A stretch of 11,736 nt of DNA, taken from NCBI GenBank assembly GCA_034696485.1, contig JAQIWT010001240.1, positions 1 to 11,736 of the forward strand, read 5' to 3'. Shown here one piece after another: positions 8,552 through 11,736 of this stretch. How positions within the stretch are numbered: position 1 is the stretch's first letter; each line of letters starts with the position of its first letter. This DNA comes from Isohypsibius dastychi. Taxonomy: Eukaryota > Tardigrada > Eutardigrada > Parachela > Isohypsibiidae. The position numbers and the translations under genes were made by a program. The notes beneath the pieces are model-generated. The model saw only the letters and a program-made list of their open reading frames with translations. It did not search any database and was not told where the DNA came from.

Positions 8552-10393
8552 TTATAGTTTTGATGTAATAAGTTTCCCGGGATGCTTTTCTGGACCATTC
8601 TTCAGAACCATCTTCCTCAAATCGTCCATATTCGTCGCCGAGACAAACACCGGATAACTCCATCTCATGGCAAAAACAACAGGGATGCCGATTTCATTCA
8701 AAGCAATGTAGGGATCGGGGGAGATAACCGAACGCGCTGAATAATTCGCTCGTTTGCCCATCATGTGCATTCTGAATAATCCTTCCTTCTTTTCAAAAAG
8801 CTGTAAACATAACCGGTTCTTCAAGTGAATCCAAAAAATAAGAATTAGTGATACTTACTGTTTAACTCCGTTGGCGAATTCGGGATTCAATTTATCAGCG
8901 TCCCCATCCATGATGGAATTCACATCAAACTGAAGTGTAAAATAGGCAGTCGCCAGTTTATCTTCCAATGTCTTTCCAATCAGTCCTTCCAAATTCCTCT
9001 GTGAATTATATCCTTATTTATCAAATTTAAAACACTCAGAACTTACCAAACCACCAATTTTCTCGATTGATTCGCCTTTCGTAATGAGACTTCTCAAAAT
9101 CTTGATGCCGTTATTGCACGCCAATATTCATTCCAGATTTATCGTTTTCGGGTGGGTCGCCTTAATCTCTCTCATAAACCGTTGCTGAACAAAAACACAA
9201 CATGGTAAATTACGGAAGACCTTACATCACCTCAAAAATTCTAACCGGTCGATAGCGAGCTGGAGTCACAATTAGTGATTCAATGAAGAATACATCCGTC
9301 GGAAATTCCACATCAACCTTCAACATTCCGAACAAGACGCGAAGTAAAGCTTTGTTCTTTTTCCATATCTCCCGAAGACGTTTTTGCGCATCAATTGGAG
9401 AAAGAACATGCTAAAAACAAAGACGAAAAATTATTTTCGTTTTGAGCAAGATTTCAGATTTTCAGATTACGAACCGCATAAGTGTCAACTTCTTCTTCAG
9501 CTTCTTCTTCCGGTTGGTCCCTATTTCCAAAGAACATAGAATATTGAAAACACGAGAAAAGCTGGTTACATACCCTGGTGTCACGAAATCTTCATCAGAA
9601 TCCCCGTCATCCTTGACAGTTTCTTTCACAACCACCGGTTTTTTTCGTTTTCGTCGCTTTCTTTCCTTTCCTTCCTCCCGATCCCGTCGTATAAACAATT
9701 TTGGCATCATTAAACGACTTCAATTGCCAGCTCCGCTGTTTGCACATTGAGCATTTCCGGTTGGCTGTCAGCTGGTCGGTCGGCGATGAAATTCTTGACG
9801 AAAAACTGCTTATCGCAAACTTCGTTGCTCGAACTGATCGTCTGTTTGGAAACGCTGGTATCAGCAAATCGTTCCAGCTCCTCATCCACAAATTCTTTCA
9901 GTCGCAAATCAAACTCCATGCTGTTTATTCCGGTATCGTTGGCAATAACTTGTCGCGCGTGTTCTTGAAGCGAAAATGCGATTTCATTATGTCCTCGATC
10001 CAAAACCTGAAGCTGGGCAAGGAACGCGACCTCACATGGATCACACAGCAGATTACAACACTGGTAACAACTTCCTCGTAAAATCTGAAAAACTCGTGTT
10101 ACGAAGTGTGTTTTCCGTGAAATAAAGACACTAACCTTCAAGAGTGTCTTATAAAGCATCGGATTGAAACCTGGAACAGCCAGTCGGATATGTCCGATAT
10201 GTCCCGGACAGAATCGCGTGGGTTGGTAGCACTCCTGACAGACATCTTCCCTTGCAACAGCTCCCAATCTTAAATCATGAGATCCAAAAGCAAAGGGATG
10301 ACCAAGAGCGTCGAAACTTTTCTCCTTCGAAAATTCCACAACACTCAACCGCTCCCACATCCTCACGCGTGTACACACCAAACCAAAGGGGCT
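8552..10393 (-). pseudogene. POLR1A: RNA polymerase I largest subunit, N-terminal ~500 residues, truncated and disrupted
   Basis: RPA1 (RPA190) is the largest subunit of nucleolar RNA polymerase I, which makes pre-rRNA. Exons on the minus strand: 10393-10136, 10084-9574, 9520-9475, 9410-9246, 9184-9047, 8998-8858, 8800-8552, with introns of 48-64 bp. The family is shown by SFDALGHP and HDLRLG, the clamp zinc site C-x2-C-x6-C-x2-H (CQECYQPTRFCPGHIGHI), LRGSCYQCC with its partner pair KCSMC, a basic/acidic linker, VTPARYRP, and the block [35 protein letters not shown] to NGPEKHPG. The frame then runs into a stop 7 codons after HPG. The remaining ~1,150 residues, including the NADFDGD active site, are absent. 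Lesions: 5-bp duplication plus 1-bp loss near 10360-10390, +1 shifts near 9785 and 9690, TGA at 9130-9128, and a G-less donor at 8858. The start codon is unresolved; the left edge uses an acceptor TTTAG, with ATGs upstream at 10413 and 10434 in another frame. Identity is certain; a functional subunit is not encoded here. Confidence 0.9.
10085..10135 (-). other. 51-nt stop-free intron of RPA1
   Basis: The donor GTTAGT follows ...YKTLLK and the acceptor TTTTTCAG precedes ILRGSC. The intron is 51 nt, a multiple of three, with no in-frame stop, so retention would add 17 residues without breaking the frame. The family has no insertion between the corresponding LLFDKLY and LLRGSC blocks, which supports removal. 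Confidence 0.8.
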
Positions 10394-11736
10394 CTAAATA
10401 CAGGCCCTGGCATTCCAGCGCGGTGCACGCCCATGAAGGCCAAGAGAGCAATTAAATAACACGGCAGTCTATGGAGAGGCGCTTCTTCTGTCTCTCCGAT
10501 TAATTCTTCTGCAATAACTGACCATTCGTTTTTCAAATTGAAATAATGAAAAAAATGATCAGAACAGAAAGAAATTTCTAAAAAATAATTGAGCAAATTA
10601 AATTGGGAACTTGGCTGAAAATGTTGAGTTTTCTCTGGCTCATTGTACTACTGCCTACTTCTACTCTGCCAGTCGGCTGCCTAATACACTTCGTTCAGTG
10701 ATTTACTGGAAAACTCTCGTAGACTTAACATGAGAGTTTTCCAGTAAATTTCTTAACGGAGTGTAGCCGTGCTCCTACGATACGCCAGTACAGTAATCTC
10801 CTTTCTCTGTTCTAAATAACCACGATGATGATCAAAATGAATGAAATAATTCAATAAAATGAAAGCTGTGGAATTCTGGTTGCTTAAAATAAACAAAAAT
10901 GAGTAATTCAGGAACAGTTAATAACGTGCTCATAATTATTACTGGCTAATAATTACAACAAGTTACACAGAAAGTAAAACAAATTCAGAAACTATTGGAA
11001 ATGAAATCGTGGGAATGAAATCCTTCCAATTGCAAATATCCATTTCATACGATTTTCCGCATCATCGGGAAATGCGGATAAACTGAAGTGTAAATCCAGT
11101 TCGCAAAAGGGTACACAGAATTTGTACTTAAAGACTAAAGATGGCTTGGCGTGGAGAAGAATTATAACGAACTAATTCATTCTTTCCCAATACGAGACAC
11201 TCGTTTCTTCGAGTTTCACCGAAAGTGATCTAGTTTTGGACAATCTCTTCGGTTTTGCCTGAGGCAGAAAGTGCCATCTTAAGAAAGCAGTAATTGCGTA
11301 CATGTCTAGGACATCACTCAAATTTCTTCCTTCATTTCCCCCGTCGAACCTTCCGAGCAACGTTAGAAAAATCAAGAATACGTTGGTTACACGCATGGAC
11401 ACTTAACCGTACTGTGGTAATTATAATTAAGCATAATAGTTACTACAAACTGTTCAAGGACACCAGTATAGTTTCCTGTAATAGATTCGATCTTTTCGAT
11501 TATTCCATTTTTCACAATTATGGATTTATGGATCTGTTTGCACAGAAACATGGCGGCGGCAGCATAGCTCGAGCGTGATTCTCTATGAGCATCGGTGCGA
11601 TTTGGTTTCGAAACATTTGTTTGAGCGATCTGTAATTCCGTCTAGGCAAAGGCGAGAATATTCCGTCAGGGTTCTGGCTCCGAAGCAGCGAAACCCGATA
11701 TATGCTGACAGCCGAAGGCTGGTAGTATATATAGGT
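10394..11736. other. Region upstream of the RPA1 fragment; no gene supported
   Basis: The expected first exon of RPA1 was not found here. 10820-11000 is AT-rich. 11108-11570 has short overlapping frames on both strands without family resemblance. 11550-11736 is more GC-rich, with a small AGCCGAAGGCT hairpin near 11711 and a TATATATA run at the very end that could be a TATA box for something to the right. Beyond the inverted repeat at 10686-10764, I see nothing that can be named. Confidence 0.5.
10686..10764. repeat. Hairpin-forming inverted repeat, 33-bp imperfect arms
   Basis: A perfect 18-bp stem, ATTTACTGGAAAACTCTC at 10701-10718 and its complement at 10732-10749, flanks a 13-nt loop (10719-10731). 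The pairing continues outward with a few mismatches to ACACT(T/C)CGTT, giving about 33-bp arms. The imperfect outer stem and small loop give it the size and shape of a precursor-microRNA hairpin, but it could equally be a small foldback repeat. Confidence 0.75.

Noticed and set aside
9442-10081. Plus-strand frames of 73-126 codons opposite the RPA1 exons
   Set aside because: The RPA1 motifs, intron signals and zinc ligands are on the minus strand; these are antisense shadows.
10363-10596. Upstream minus-strand frame with ATGs at 10434 and 10413 as the RPA1 start
   Set aside because: It is in a different frame from the RPA1 match and its residues do not resemble the family N-terminus. It is kept only as a possible start if another frameshift is assumed.
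11172-11402. Minus-strand open frame starting with a hydrophobic, signal-peptide-like stretch
   Set aside because: 76 codons, no family resemblance, overlapped by a plus-strand frame of similar length, and no splice or promoter context to support it.

Overview
The window is eukaryotic, from an animal with small introns. Two multi-exon genes with GT..AG introns lie tail to tail, the DNA is AT-rich, and the long introns are loaded with DNA transposons (a Tc1/mariner transposase remnant, a TTAA-flanked piggyBac-like element, other inverted-repeat elements). Introns of 48-64 bp in the right-hand gene, and acceptors that are not strictly TTTTCAG, suggest an ecdysozoan-like invertebrate outside Caenorhabditis. 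I cannot place it more precisely.

Layout. 1-264: C-terminal end of a mariner-type transposase. 265-892: AT-rich DNA with a diverged 179-bp repeat pair. 893-8469 (+): about eight exons encoding the C-terminal ~1,090 residues of spatacsin (SPG11); the 5' part of the gene would lie left of the window. Its 2.3-kb intron (2879-5222) holds an 818-bp inverted-repeat element and a 1,248-bp piggyBac-like element. The latter contains a TTAA-bounded inner segment and a GC-rich inverted repeat with 117-bp arms. A 1.1-kb intron follows at 6268-7353. 8470-8551: an 82-bp gap between the two stop codons. 8552-10393 (-): about seven exons of the N-terminal ~500 residues of the largest RNA polymerase I subunit (POLR1A/RPA1/RPA190). 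It stops abruptly just after the HPG motif, before the catalytic core. 10394-11736: no convincing gene; one strong hairpin.

The most striking feature is that both genes are clearly recognisable and spliceable, yet both carry scattered lesions of the same kinds: 1-bp frameshifts, in-frame stops, and donor sites where GG seems to have become G. RPA1 also has a 5-bp microduplication and a truncation. Spatacsin works in the lysosome/AP-5 pathway and RPA1 in rRNA synthesis, so there is no functional link. Shared damage points either to a dead duplicated copy of a two-gene locus or to uncorrected indel errors and a misjoin in the assembly. The sequence alone does not decide. The best candidate for unusual biology is the 117-bp-arm inverted repeat in a spatacsin intron, which could form long hairpin RNA when the host gene is transcribed.
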